NCBI GenBank assembly: GCA_038496445.1
Contig: JALMLS010000064.1
Location: forward strand, 682,001-746,000
Source: Trichosphaerium sp. ATCC 40318
Lineage: Eukaryota > Discosea > Flabellinia > Trichosidae
Direction: 5' to 3'
DNA: 64,000 nt
A program made the translations under genes and the position numbers. Shown one piece after another: positions 22,401 through 32,574 of this stretch. The stretch's first letter is position 1. Each line of letters begins with the position of its first letter. The notes under the pieces were generated by a model. It was not told the DNA's origin and ran no database searches. It saw nothing but the letters and a program-made list of their open reading frames with translations.

Positions 22401-24708
22401 ATGCTACGCCGTTTTACTACCGTAAAATCAGCACGCCAAAAGCATATTGATAAATTCAACACTATCAGTCAAAAGCTTAACATAATGCACCTAGATGGTT
22501 GGTATGAGGTGTCAGTAAGTGACGTTTGCCAAAAAGGAGGTTCAAATATCGTAATACAGTAAGTAAGAGGATCTTTAGTGCTCTTGTAAGCGTAAAATAG
22601 CGGTTTCAACGGTTCTTTGTTGGATACGTTAAAGAATCTATTCCCGTTTCACAAATGGATCCCGTGGTATTTCGAGTACGTCATAAAAGCGCTGTCGCAT
22701 GTGGCAACTAAAAATACGAAAAGAAACACTCCCAAAACATGTTACCGCCACACATACGCACAAACAGCAAGGCTAGAAGCTATAGCTCAACAACTTGGAG
22801 TTAAAGAACTGGATGACTGGTACAAACCTACCATGACACAATTGAGCGATGGAGGAGCGAGGACAATCCTTCAAAAGTGCGTTTTCATAAAAATCCAAAA
22901 ATTTAACTTTTCAGTTTGACATCTACCTCCTTACATGCGGTAGATACGATAATTCAATGTACCAGCTTTTCTTGGCTTGTTATCCAAACCATAAATGGAA
23001 AAAAACTGGATTCTTGACGTACACAAAGCTCGTTTGTATTCCGATGTTCTAAAAAAAAATTTAGATACATTGAGCGCTTGCACAGGGAGCGATTTGATGA
23101 AGCCGGTAGGCAATTGAATGTCAAGATATTAAGTGATTGGTATACCATATCATTCAGGCGTATAAATGAGTACAACCTAAGTGGCGTGGTAGTATGGTAC
23201 AGTTACAATTGTAAAACCTTTTTTCTGTTAACAGTACTTTATTTTATGTTTTAACTTATCGCCTTGTAGTTACTATTCTGGATCTATGGTTTTGGCACTA
23301 AGATCTATTTACCCTGATTATGATTGGGACATACTAAAGTTTTGGTACAATAATCTTTCTGTCAACCACGTGCAAGTAAAAGACTTATCTTTATTAAACA
23401 AACAGGAGAGCACCTTCAAAATTCTGGAATGACCCTAAAAACCAACGTGATATTATGGATGTTGTTGGAAGTAGAATAAATGTGAAGACACTAGATGATT
23501 GGCGCCCTGTAACAGTAGACAAGTTGGTTGAAAACGGAGGAACGCCAATAATCTCAAAGTAATTCATATCCTCTTCTTCCAAAAATAATAACAGAATAAT
23601 AGATACAACTCACTTCGCTATGCTCTCCAGAGCATTTATGATAAACACCCTTGGAATTTTCCTAAGAAAAATTTACCTGTGGTCAGCGTACCTAGAGGTG
23701 AATGGGGTGATCCAGACCAGCAACGTCGATTCTTAACTAGAGTGGCAGAAACGTTCAATATAGATACTCAAGAAAAATGGTTCAACATATTAAATTTTGC
23801 TTGTCTGCTTACTAATAAATAGGTATCGTGTTTCGATCGATCAATTACAAAGTATAGGAGGAGCTGGTCTTGTAAACTACTTTCCAAGAATGCTTAAATC
23901 TCTTAACTTTGAGAAACCTTGGCATTGGCATAAATTCTCTCGTTCTTCAAAAAAAGCCAAACAACAGTACGGACTTCGTAACGTTTATTTTGTATTATTG
24001 AGTTACCTCCACGAACATAATTATTCTACGCTTTTTTTTCATGCACAAAACAATGAAATTGCAGATAACCCAACATAGTTCTTGTATTGACAATATGTTT
24101 TTCTCAATTTTTTCTTACTTGCTATTAATTAACATCACACTTTATTCCCAAGGTGGTTAAAGCAATGTATTCAGTATATTTATGAAGATGCTGTACTTCA
24201 AGAAGAGCATTTTATAGGGTTGCGTGATTCATCAGGTAGTCCTCTTACAGTCGACATTTTTGTTGCTGAATACAATCTCGCAATTGAATACCAAGGTTTG
24301 TTTAATCAACCACTTCTAGTACTTCACCTCTAAGACCTCTTTCAGGAGAACAACATTTCACTGATGATGCTTTCCCACATAGTACACCTCTTGTATCACA
24401 GGAGCTTCGTGATAACGAGAAATTACACCAATGTAACGCCATGGGTATGCCAAAAACCAAACTAGCAGGAACTTTTGTTAAGGGCTCATTTATTATTATC
24501 AGGTGTAACATTGGTTACAATACCATGTTGGTGGCAATCAGATATTGATAGTATAGCAGCTACACTTGCACATTATGCTCCTCATGCTAAAACAACGTTT
24601 AATTATGATAAGAGCGTACTTCCGCTTATTCAACAAAGAGAATTGAGAAAGCCTTTAACAAGACTGAGTAGTCCTAAGGCTTCGTATACTACATTCAATA
24701 CCCGGTGA
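22401..24708 (+). CDS. LDDWY-repeat protein with RAP/PD-(D/E)XK-like C-terminal domain
   Basis: The N terminus is MLRRFTTVKSARQKHIDKFN, arginine/lysine-rich with no acidic residue until position 17, typical of a mitochondrial presequence. About five repeats follow, each with an LDDWY-type anchor (MHLDGWYEVS, KELDDWYKPT, KILSDWYTIS, KTLDDWRPVT, TQEKWFNI) and a closing FP..KW.PW.F-type helix, and separated by short introns. The C-terminal domain has SPLTVDIFVAEYNLAIEYQ, then (across an intron) GEQHFTDDAFP, an EK..QC helix and VTLVTIPCWWQ. In the third family member the last motif is IPYWWD, so here Asp is replaced by Gln. The D and E of VDIFV/AIEYQ are kept. Some exon joins (22.66-22.78 and 24.06-24.15 kb) are approximate, and the 3' end may extend into the following 370 bp. 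Function is inferred as organellar nucleic-acid binding. Confidence 0.75.
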
Positions 24709-25151
24709 ACTATAAAGGAATAAACTACAACTGTGGCCACGTGTATTCGAAACAACAAGCTTGAGCAAAGAAGCAGCCTCACAATTAAAGGTAATCCTTA
24801 CTCTTCTTCATTATACTGACTTCCAGCTTGTAGGATATTGATTAATTTGAACTAGATGCATAAAAGCTTCACAACACTCCTTTATTGGCACAACAGAATA
24901 TTAAAGACCAATGATAGGTATTTAGGGCCTTTCTACTTTGGCGAGAACTTTACGTGGTACTCAAACAGAGTTTCCTACATATAATGGAGTACAGTATTGG
25001 AAAATAAGTGGAGATCAGCACAGCTGTCCCTTCGTTGAGCCCATTGTGTTTTCTACAACAATGAAAAATATGAGATAGCCTGAACCAAAAAAAAAAGTTG
25101 GAATCTTTATTCAAACCAACACTATACTAGATGTTGTGATAGCTCTTAAGC
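24709..25151. other. region between convergent genes, possible extra 3' exons
   Basis: Open stretches occur, for example LWPRVFETTSLSKEAASQLK around 24730-24790 and a frame ending MKNMR at about 25070, but no consistent splice path joins them to the upstream gene. They may be a decayed tail or an alternative end of the LDDWY-repeat gene. Confidence 0.3.
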
Positions 25152-26207
25152 CTACCAATTTACAGCATGCACGCCTACCAATGACTCTACACCTTCGTCT
25201 GTCACTTTTGTTTCCGTTAAATAAATTGTATGCACACCAGACAATGCTTTCATAGCATCATCTGTTATTTCATAACAATACCTTAAATTTATATTGTAAA
25301 CACCACCTAAAGCTTTGACACCTTCATCTGTTACATTCGTAGCTGATAAATCAATTATATGTACACCTGCTAGTGCCTTAATACCTTCATCTGTAATATG
25401 TTGACAATTATATAACATGATATGGTGTACACCAGCCAATGACTTCAAACCTTCATCTGTCACCTTTGTAGCCGATAAATCGATTTTATGTACCCCAGAC
25501 AATGCCTTTACGCCTTCATCTGTTATTTGCTTTAGTCCCCATAAGTCAATAGTATGAACACCAGCCAAAGCTTTAACGCCATCATCAGTAATTTCCAGTA
25601 CTCCACTCAGTCTGATATTATGAACACCAGCCAAAGCTGTTAGCCCATCATCAGTAACTTTTAGACCTCTCATGTCAATGGTATGAACACCAGCCAAAGC
25701 TTTTATACCTTCATCCGTCACTCTTGTACTATACAAGCCAATAGTGTGTACACCAGCCAAAGCTTTGACGCCTTCATCTGTAATTATTGCGCATCTATAC
25801 AAGTCAATAGTATGAACACCAGACAATGCTTTGATGCCTTCATCTGTAATTCTGAAACAGTTGCGTAAGCTGATATTATGAACACCAGCTAAAAAGCAGA
25901 GGTGCCTATCAGTAATAAAGTCTCTGTATCTAAAACAACTAATAGTTGTATTACGGAGTAAAGGGCTTCCACAAAGTAGCTCTATTTCACTATCTTTGAT
26001 GGGTGCTATGACGTAATATCCTATCTGGTTATGTACTATGTCTCGCATAAAACTACATGTTTGCGCAAACTTAAGTACTTCATGCCCTTGTCTCAGAATA
26101 TGAACGACTAACTCAACTGGGAGCTCTAGTATATCAAATACGTCGTCTGTTGCTTTCTCGAGGAGTGCTAGGTCGTTTCTTTGATGATTTTCACTATTTC
26201 CTTCCAT
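25152..26207 (-). CDS. F-box/leucine-rich repeat protein
   Basis: Single exon, 351 residues. An F-box-like segment lies at residues 25-65 (ILELPVELVVHILRQGHEVL then FAQTCSFMRDIVHNQ). About ten near-identical LRRs of 22-25 residues follow, with the pattern (V/I)TDEGVKAL(A/S)GVHTIDL, the cysteine-poor AMN1/FBXL type. The repeats are strongly homogenised at DNA level as well (about 65-75 bp units, 25170-25880), which points to recent expansion or gene conversion. Expected role: substrate receptor of an SCF ubiquitin ligase, where the LRR solenoid binds the target. The absence of introns contrasts with its neighbours and with the unit-by-unit repeat growth. The N terminus is hydrophilic, with no signal peptide. 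Confidence 0.85.
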   Translation of the reverse strand: MEGNSENHQRNDLALLEKATDDVFDILELPVELVVHILRQGHEVLKFAQTCSFMRDIVHNQIGYYVIAPIKDSEIELLCGSPLLRNTTISCFRYRDFITDRHLCFLAGVHNISLRNCFRITDEGIKALSGVHTIDLYRCAIITDEGVKALAGVHTIGLYSTRVTDEGIKALAGVHTIDMRGLKVTDDGLTALAGVHNIRLSGVLEITDDGVKALAGVHTIDLWGLKQITDEGVKALSGVHKIDLSATKVTDEGLKSLAGVHHIMLYNCQHITDEGIKALAGVHIIDLSATNVTDEGVKALGGVYNINLRYCYEITDDAMKALSGVHTIYLTETKVTDEGVESLVGVHAVNW

Positions 26208-26504
26208 TTGGTTTTATAGACAATGTTCACTGTTCCTATCGCGAAGAGTAGCTACTGGTTGTGAAAATTGTATGTATGACCACGTTTCAGAAAGAAATCC
26301 ACGTTTCTCAGAAACTGAAATCACACAAAAATTCGAACGAACTTCTACATCCTGATGTTCACTGCCTTCATTTATGTCTACACCCTTACCGACGCTAATT
26401 TCTCAATTTCAGGCAATAGCTCAACAAAGGGTAGACTATAAGGCAAAAGGCACTTTCAATTATAAACCAACTCACAGATCGTCCACGTTAAATTTTGTTT
26501 TCAA

Positions 26505-26935
26505 AAAAAAAACTTAATAAATCAATACGAAGAACAGCTAGGATCATAGTAGACACCGCAGTAAAGATGGAAACGTTGGAGGGAAGCATCAATAGCTCGC
26601 CTTGGTCCTTTACATGGGTGCCAGCACCCTTTTTACGCCAATCAAGAGATTTTGGAGCATCTTTGAGATTGTGATAGTGCAATCAAGTAAGAAATGCAGT
26701 TGGCGTACCAACTGCGCGCTCAGATGCATAACCTGGCTTTTCCAAGGCCTGTGAACCGTTGTATTTAAACCCGTTGTAGCTAGTCCTGATCTCTTCACCG
26801 GTAAGGTCAGCCCAGAAGTTCAAAGATACGTTGAATCCTGTTGCGATTGGGTCGTGGTTTTCAACAAACTTGCTGCTCTTCAGCATTTTGTTGCAAACCA
26901 CTAAGGTGGCATCGTAATAACAATACAGGCCTTTA
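26505..26935 (-). pseudogene. cathepsin L-like cysteine protease, internal deletion
   Basis: The inhibitor I29 propeptide end is present (NFWADLTGEEIRTSYNGFK). A short intron with a GTACGC donor still splices in frame into the mature-enzyme start DAPKSLDWRKKGAGTHVKDQ. Directly after that, sequence belonging to the far C-terminal half of the enzyme appears (AIDASLQRFHLYCGVYYDPS), in another frame. The roughly 120-140 residues between, with the catalytic Cys of the QCGSCWAF region, are missing, and the catalytic His/Asn region downstream is also absent. The gene therefore cannot make an active protease. The intact intron and good codon conservation suggest the deletion is recent. Confidence 0.8.
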
Positions 26936-27348
26936 ATGAAGTAGGTCTTACATGTTAATTGCTGATGTTATGTTTATAGAACTTTCTTGCACTTTCATTT
27001 GACTTGTTGTAAGAAATTACTACGAGTCAATAAAGATAGTGAAGTAGTTATCTGTAAATGTTCTTTATGCTTTCTATGGAGACACTAAGTATCCAACATT
27101 GTCTATGCCACGTTGGGACGTACTAGTTACAAAATAAACAAATAAATCAATCGTGATTTCACGATACAACAAACAAGTGCTAACACCACTTATTGAAGTG
27201 GTAGTAGACGGCAAGATAGGAGAAAAAAAAAATACAAACAAGACAAATATTAGGGAGTTAAAGTACATTTTAATTATTTATCGACAAGTAGTTTACAGTT
27301 TTGGTTAATATTGACATTGGGTTTTTTTTTTCCTCTTTTTTTTTTCAT
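26936..27348. other. intergenic spacer
   Basis: About 410 bp, AT-rich, with a T-rich run near 27320-27350. A minus-strand frame at 27074-27268 is hydrophobic from T-rich sequence and I consider it chance. The missing 5' part of the cathepsin pseudogene is not visible here. Confidence 0.35.
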
Positions 27349-28239
27349 TTAAGCCGAAAGCTCTGGTACTGGTAGGCTAGCAAATGAAACTGTTTGATGT
27401 GTGATTGCAGGGAACGCACAAGAAGAAGGTTTGTCGACTGGTTGTGGTATTGGTGTTGAACAGTGAGAGAAAACGATGTTTTGAATAGGTTGTAGCTTCT
27501 TTTGTGTCTCTACCTTTACGCGTTTGCTTGGTCGTGTATTCGTTGTTGTGTCGCGTTTTCGCTTCTCGGAGGTATTAAATTTTGGGACTCTGTTTAGTAT
27601 CTGTTGTCGTGCTTGTTCGGCAGCTTCGATGAATGTAAGGAGTTGTTGGAACTTTGGGTTTGTCTGTGGTAAGCAAGATGCTACTGCTCGCTTTAAGATT
27701 GTTTGTATTTGCTTCTCGTTGGCGTATCGGGAAAGAGAATTGACGGCTGCTTGCATCTTTTCGTTCGAGCAACCTGGAAGGGAACTCCAATCTGCGAGGG
27801 TTTCTTGGAACTTGTTGATTGTCCAGCGGAGATTTGGTTTTTTAGCGCTGAATTGTTCCAAGCGAGACATGAATTTCATTAGAAACAAGGCCAATTTGTG
27901 GTTTTTCTTGTGTAATAGGTAATCATAAGCTGCGTCTGCGAGTGGAAGGCTTTTAACTGTGTTCATTGTAGAATTCGTCTGGCGGACATCTACTCTGTAT
28001 AACCACATTGTACGGAGCATCTGAGCGTATTTGCGTGTTTCGGCTGACTTTTGTGTTGTTGGTGCGAAGAACGACGAAATTTCAGAGCGTTGCGTCAATT
28101 CCAAACAAGCGAACCCAATCTTCCAAGAGTTACGTCCTACGATGAAAGGGATGCTTTTTAAAAGGAACTGGTGAAGAGCTCTGTAATATAAAGCAATATG
28201 GGAAGAAGAAGTGGATGTAGATGGTTGGGAAGTGTTCAT
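27349..28239 (-). CDS. hypothetical 296-residue protein, probably nuclear
   Basis: Single uninterrupted frame with normal codon use and a clear ATG at 28239. I do not recognise the family. The N terminus is Ser/Thr-rich (MNTSQPSTSTSSSH). The middle (residues about 20-220) is predicted helical and rich in Leu, Gln and Asn, for example ALFLMKFMSRLEQFSAKKPN. A basic stretch SEKRKRDTTTNTRPSKRVKV looks like a bipartite nuclear signal. The C terminus is Pro/Ser-rich. No zinc-binding cysteines, no membrane segment and no catalytic motif are evident. The plus-strand frame at 27524-27922 is its shadow. Confidence 0.7.
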   Translation of the reverse strand: MNTSQPSTSTSSSHIALYYRALHQFLLKSIPFIVGRNSWKIGFACLELTQRSEISSFFAPTTQKSAETRKYAQMLRTMWLYRVDVRQTNSTMNTVKSLPLADAAYDYLLHKKNHKLALFLMKFMSRLEQFSAKKPNLRWTINKFQETLADWSSLPGCSNEKMQAAVNSLSRYANEKQIQTILKRAVASCLPQTNPKFQQLLTFIEAAEQARQQILNRVPKFNTSEKRKRDTTTNTRPSKRVKVETQKKLQPIQNIVFSHCSTPIPQPVDKPSSCAFPAITHQTVSFASLPVPELSA

Positions 28240-29021
28240 TGTTGGTATTGTAGTTTTTTTAGAGTTGTTGTGTCTCTTGTTCTACGTTTTGGGTCTGCCT
28301 TTTATAATTCTCAGTGAAGACAATTTCCTTGTTGAAATTTCAGTTAACAGAATTAAAGTTTTGTCACGCTTACCGAAAATCCGCGAAAATCGGTCATTGA
28401 ACTAGTGTCGCAACTTCAGTGTATGTCTTGTAACGATGTATAACGTGTATACCCGATGACATGTACGTTCACCCCATTACGACCCCAAAACCGAAGAAAA
28501 TTCACGGACTTGGCATACCCATAAAATTGTGTTTTTACGTTTACAGACCTCATTGATTGCGTGTTGCGTTTTCTTGTAGTAAACTAGAATGGGCGGTTAC
28601 CCAAACCGCTGTGACCTGAATTTTTGTGAATTTTATAAATAGTTTTAAGAACAACCAACACAATATTGTACCAACGCGTTTCGAGTATTTTTATCAAAAA
28701 GTAATTAGCTTTGCGGCATTACTTCCCTAAAACACTCGCGATAGGTTCTAACAGCGTAAACGACCTCGTTTGTAGTTTATTGGGTTGACATCATTACTAC
28801 CAGCTCAACGCCAACAAAACTTAACCTTCGCCACGTTTTTTCACGCTGAATACGCAACTATTCATGCGGAGTTCGTCATCTGTTGACACCCGTTACTCAA
28901 ATGCTTCTTCTTCTTTGAAGAGCCTGTCGTCACCTACCGTTCTACATTTTCACAAGTTTTTCACATCATGCTTAGGTTTGATAATACAACTGGCTATCTG
29001 CAGTTAATTTTATTTTACAGG
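28240..29021. other. intergenic region, about 780 bp
   Basis: Between two minus-strand genes. A plus-strand frame at about 28864-29007 (MRSSSSVDTRYSNASSSLKS onwards) is short and unsupported. No RNA gene or repeat was recognised. The promoter of the 27.3-28.2 kb gene must be at its left end. Confidence 0.4.
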
Positions 29022-29734
29022 TCATTGATCTTTACGTTTCTGACTACCTACACCAGCTTCTGAACGTAGCATATCTGATGAGATGGCATCATATTTAAGC
29101 CAGGTAGCTGCATCTTGGCGAAGCTCCGGCTTCTTAATGCCTAGCGCCTTTGCGACATCCTCTGTTTTGCCACCAGTGACACGCATTTTGGCAATGTTAA
29201 TTGCATGAACAAAACCTTTGCTCACAACTCTACAAAAAATTTAAGTCTCCCAATTGAAGGTGCGTAAACAACGAAGGGCCTTTGAACTCTATGTACCTTT
29301 GCTCTAGGATGAAGTGTTTTTCGTCCCATCCCAATAGACGCGTTTGAACGTCAAAGAACTGAAACAAGCCAAGTTCTCGGCGGAAACGCATAGTACTGTG
29401 AAAAGTCATTCATTTCACGCTGTCTAAATCTAAAACGCACCACGAGGAGTATACTAGATTCATCTTTAATTTGCGAACGTTTTGCCACAACTTTGTTGAT
29501 AGGACATGCTTCAGACGTCCATATTCTAGTGCTAGAAACCACCTGGAGTTATTCATGTGGATGTTGTAATCTAAATATCAATATAAGCGATTTAAACGCG
29601 TGAAATACGTTACCAAGATCCCATGGGAGTACTAGACTATGGAAATGAGCTGTGTCAAAGTACTTTAGTTTCTTGAAGTATGCTACGGCCATAATATACA
29701 AGTAAGTGAGGCCATACACCGCTAATAGAAACAT
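29022..29734 (-). CDS. THEM6-like hotdog-fold thioesterase family protein
   Basis: Four exons. The start (ATG at 29734) encodes a signal-anchor-like helix MFLLAVYGLTYLYIMAVAYF, then DTAHFHSLVLPWDL spliced to DYNIHMNNSRWFLALEYGRL. This matches the D-x-D-x-x-x-HMNN-(S/A)-R-Y start of the acyl-ACP/4HBT hotdog fold in the THEM6 family. The next exon (TMRFRRELGLFQFFDVQTRL then LGWDEKHFILEQR) is joined by an intron starting GTGGTG, and the last exon (VVSKGFVHAINIAKMRVTGG) gives the closing beta-strand. The frame is kept across all three joins and ends at 29022. THEM6 proteins are membrane-anchored; their substrate is not well defined, so only a thioesterase-like fold is claimed. Length of about 190 residues is close to the family norm. 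Confidence 0.85.
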
Positions 29735-30026
29735 GACGCGTCAGAGCGGACTATAGCTAAAAAGGCTCCACTTAAAGTAAATTGATGAAAGTCAAATGTT
29801 AGATCTTCAGATTTTTTTAGCTTTCTAGGCGTACACGTAGTATTGTTTACAGTGCAAGAATATTTCCTCAAATCCACATCGAAACCAGATGTGGTATAGA
29901 CATTGGACACTCTTCCTACGCCGTCACACGCGTCAGTAGCTAAACGTGTAAGACAAATCAAACAACTGAAATTTCTGTTCTTGACAAGTGTTAAGTAAAA
30001 AACACAATTGCAAAAAACGCGGCAAT

Positions 30027-31022
30027 GACAGACTCTCAGCTTATATCCCAAATCAATAGTTTCAAGCTTCCTACAGCTTTACAGTCAGAACTTACAAAAC
30101 CGGTCTACTGCGTTGTCAAACAAGTGTTCAGTATGTCTAGCAGAAGAGGTTATGTACGTAACAGTACGAATAGCGCTTTTTAACACCCACAAGCCTGCAG
30201 ATGACCTAATCCGCATGCTCACGTACCCTGTGCCTAAAGAAAGCAGTCATGAGCGCACTACAGAAGAACTTGCTGAAGAACCTTTTGCCTTGTGTAAATT
30301 TTATTGTGCGCAATCCATTTTCTTCGTCACCTCTTCTTACGCACTTTAAGCATTGTTACGGCCAAACACTACAGTTCAACAATTTTTGGGGACAGAACAC
30401 TACAGATGTTCTCAACTGTATGACAATCCACGTGTTCGAATTATTACCATTTTCTACTCAATACTAGAAAAACTACAACCTGTGTTGAATGCTGATTGGA
30501 TGGCGTTGTACTTAATAGAGGATTACAAAGCCGGTATAAATGAGAAAGAAAACAAAGAAATGTAATTTAATCAATTAATAGGTAAAGTACTCCTTAAAGT
30601 TGCACACGTCGGTTCCCCGTCACGTGCAATGTTACCTTTAACTCTTGATTTTGCAAATCATAGTGCAACAAGCACTGTTGGGTTATATGGTAAGCCAAAA
30701 ATTATCAACGACGTAGATAAATATACAGGTAAGTGTAAAAAGATGTTGCAACTTCTGATTTGTTTTCTCTTTAGGTCAATACTACAAGCGTTCTGACAAA
30801 GTTAAAAGTAAAGTATCTTGGCCTATGATAAACAGTGAGGGAATCACCATTGGTGTACTCGATGTAGAGAGCCAGTACGCGCTTTAAATGACTTTATACG
30901 AATACTAATTATGAAACAAAAAAAGGAACAAGGATCATTTTGACGGAAAAAAAATTAGTGAAATATGCAACGATTGCTATTTGTTGGCTAAAAAAATAGA
31001 ACAATGGGACTGGGAAGAATAA
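30027..31022 (+). CDS. GAF-domain protein
   Basis: Starts with MTDSQLISQINSFKLPTALQ; the second and third exon joins (30,080-30,350) are not fully resolved. From there HYRCSQLYDNPRVRIITIFY leads to ILEKLQPVLNADWMALYLIE, GKVLLKVAHVGSPSRAMLPL, VGLYGKPKIINDVDKYTGQY and SKVSWPMINSEGITIGVLDV, then QNKDHFDGKKISEICNDCYL. The order of strands, with the closing G-V-L-D-V-E-S and the final helix, is that of a GAF domain. GAF domains bind small ligands such as cyclic nucleotides or act as methionine-sulfoxide reductases; the three cysteines of fRMsr enzymes are not all visible. The last exon is joined by an intron with a GTACGC donor and ends at TAA 31020-31022. Soluble, about 230-250 residues. Confidence 0.75.
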
Positions 31023-31252
31023 TTAAAGACTCAGTAAATACATAATAAACATCTCAGCTGCGTAAGAATTGGTGGAAATTCAATGCTTTAAAAAACTGTA
31101 TATTTCTCTTAGTTCCCAGCTGGAACTAATACCTTACTTCTAAAAGTGTACGTTGCAACTGGAAAACGCGAGATTACAGGCGCATAGTGCGAAACTTAAC
31201 GAAAGAAATGGTTCACTGACTGTAATTGTTAATTTTTATTTGATCAAGCAAT

Positions 31253-32406
31253 ATGGCCACAAGACCTAGAGCGCATTGGTTTTGGCATGTAAGAGATCAA
31301 GATTGGTCTCCTTTCAGTTTTGAGGATTCTTCTGCTATTGAAGCTTGCTATCAGCGTGCTATGCCCGCAACAAACATCATGGGTGGTAAATATCGTATTG
31401 ATATACCTAATCGCTTACAATTCAACACAACTACAAATTACAGACGTTCTATACTACGGTACGAGTTTATACTACAGCTAGCGTAGTGACTATACGAATT
31501 TTTTGTTGTTTACACGACCAAGCGGCACCTGGTTTATTCAAACGTACAATCAACGCTGGATGCCTCTTGGAGAAAGCGTGGCACATCATTTAGAAAGGTA
31601 CGAAGTTTATAAACCCACAAAGTCTCTAAAGGCAGCCTATAGCGCCTTCGCCTCCAACAAATTTAATCAAAAAGTACAACATGGCAGCGCGCACACGTAC
31701 AGCGTTATTCAACATAATGGCACGGGCTTTTTCTTTTCCGGAGGGCGTGGTCCAGAACGTCCTATACATCGAGGATACAATAGAATAGCAGATCCTGTCC
31801 AAACGTACGCTCCACACCTTTTTTTGATTAAATCTAAACTATCCAAGCCGTCACGTGCAACCCCAACAGCAATCACAACAACCACAACAACCACAACAAC
31901 CACAACGACTGCAACCACAACACCAACACCGCTCGCAATATCCACAGCACCAACAGCCAATACAGCAGCGGTCCCAACAACCACGACAGCCAATACAACC
32001 ACAACAACGACCACAACAACGACCACAACAGCGAACGCAACCACGACAACCGCAACAGCCACACCATACACATCCAACACAGCAACGAACGCAACCACGA
32101 CAACCACAACAGCCACAACAACAGCAGCCAAAGCAGCTTAGCCCAGCTGCTAAAAAACTACAAGGAATTGTAACAAAAGTTAAAGGCCTTACTGATAAAT
32201 TGAGGCCTCTTTTACAAATTCCTTCAGAGTCACTTACAAAAGAGCAAGATTATGCTTTACGAGAATGTGAGGAACATTTTACACGTTGTATGTTAGAGCT
32301 AGATGCTGTTAGTGGAAACGATAGTATCCGTCTTGGTAGAAAAGCGATAATCAAACATATCCAAAGCCAATGTACAGCAATAGATAAACATAGGAAGAGG
32401 ACATAA
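31253..32406 (+). CDS. WWE - polyQ linker - BAG domain protein
   Basis: Three exons. The first encodes a WWE-like domain (HWFWHVRDQDWSPFSFED, then IEACYQRAM). The second exon encodes a second, similar unit (GTWFIQTYNQRWMPLGESVA, YSVIQHNGTGFFFSGGRGPE). A GTACGC intron (about 31803-31846) shifts the frame into a Gln/Pro-rich low-complexity stretch (QQPQQPQQPQ, QRPQQRPQQRTQ), about 90 residues long. The C terminus has the helical bundle of a BAG domain: ALRECEEHFTRCMLELDAVS then IRLGRKAIIKHIQSQC. WWE domains bind poly-ADP-ribose or ubiquitin-system partners; BAG domains bind the Hsp70 nucleotide-binding domain as nucleotide-exchange factors. The protein is therefore expected to link Hsp70 to protein quality control. 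Without the intron the same DNA would read as poly-Thr, so the splice decides the product. Confidence 0.75.
31855..32130 (+). repeat. CAA/CCA-rich low-complexity tract encoding Gln/Pro
   Basis: Imperfect tandem repeats of CAACCACAA-like units inside the BAG gene. In the spliced frame they encode Gln/Pro; the other frames give poly-Thr or, on the reverse strand, poly-Val and poly-Leu/Trp. Confidence 0.9.
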
Positions 32407-32574
32407 AAACACAAATTTCTTGTAGACGTACAACACCAAAGCAACTTTAATATTCCAAAGAAAATCAAAAAAAAATAAAAGTATTAAAGCTCACATTTAC
32501 GATTAATGTGCTGGCTAAACAGAGAGTGCTACACTCGAAACTGTACGTATAAGAAACTAAAATAAGACAGAGTC

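Noticed and set aside
22401-24708. PPR or TPR repeats in the LDDWY family
   Set aside because: Repeat length (60-70 residues) and the W-rich anchors do not fit 34-35 residue PPR/TPR units.
31873-32121. Minus-strand Leu/Trp-rich frame
   Set aside because: Another antisense reading of the same low-complexity repeat.
31709-32131. Long minus-strand frame of poly-Val
   Set aside because: It is the reverse complement of the CAA/CCA repeat in the BAG gene; composition is extreme and meaningless.
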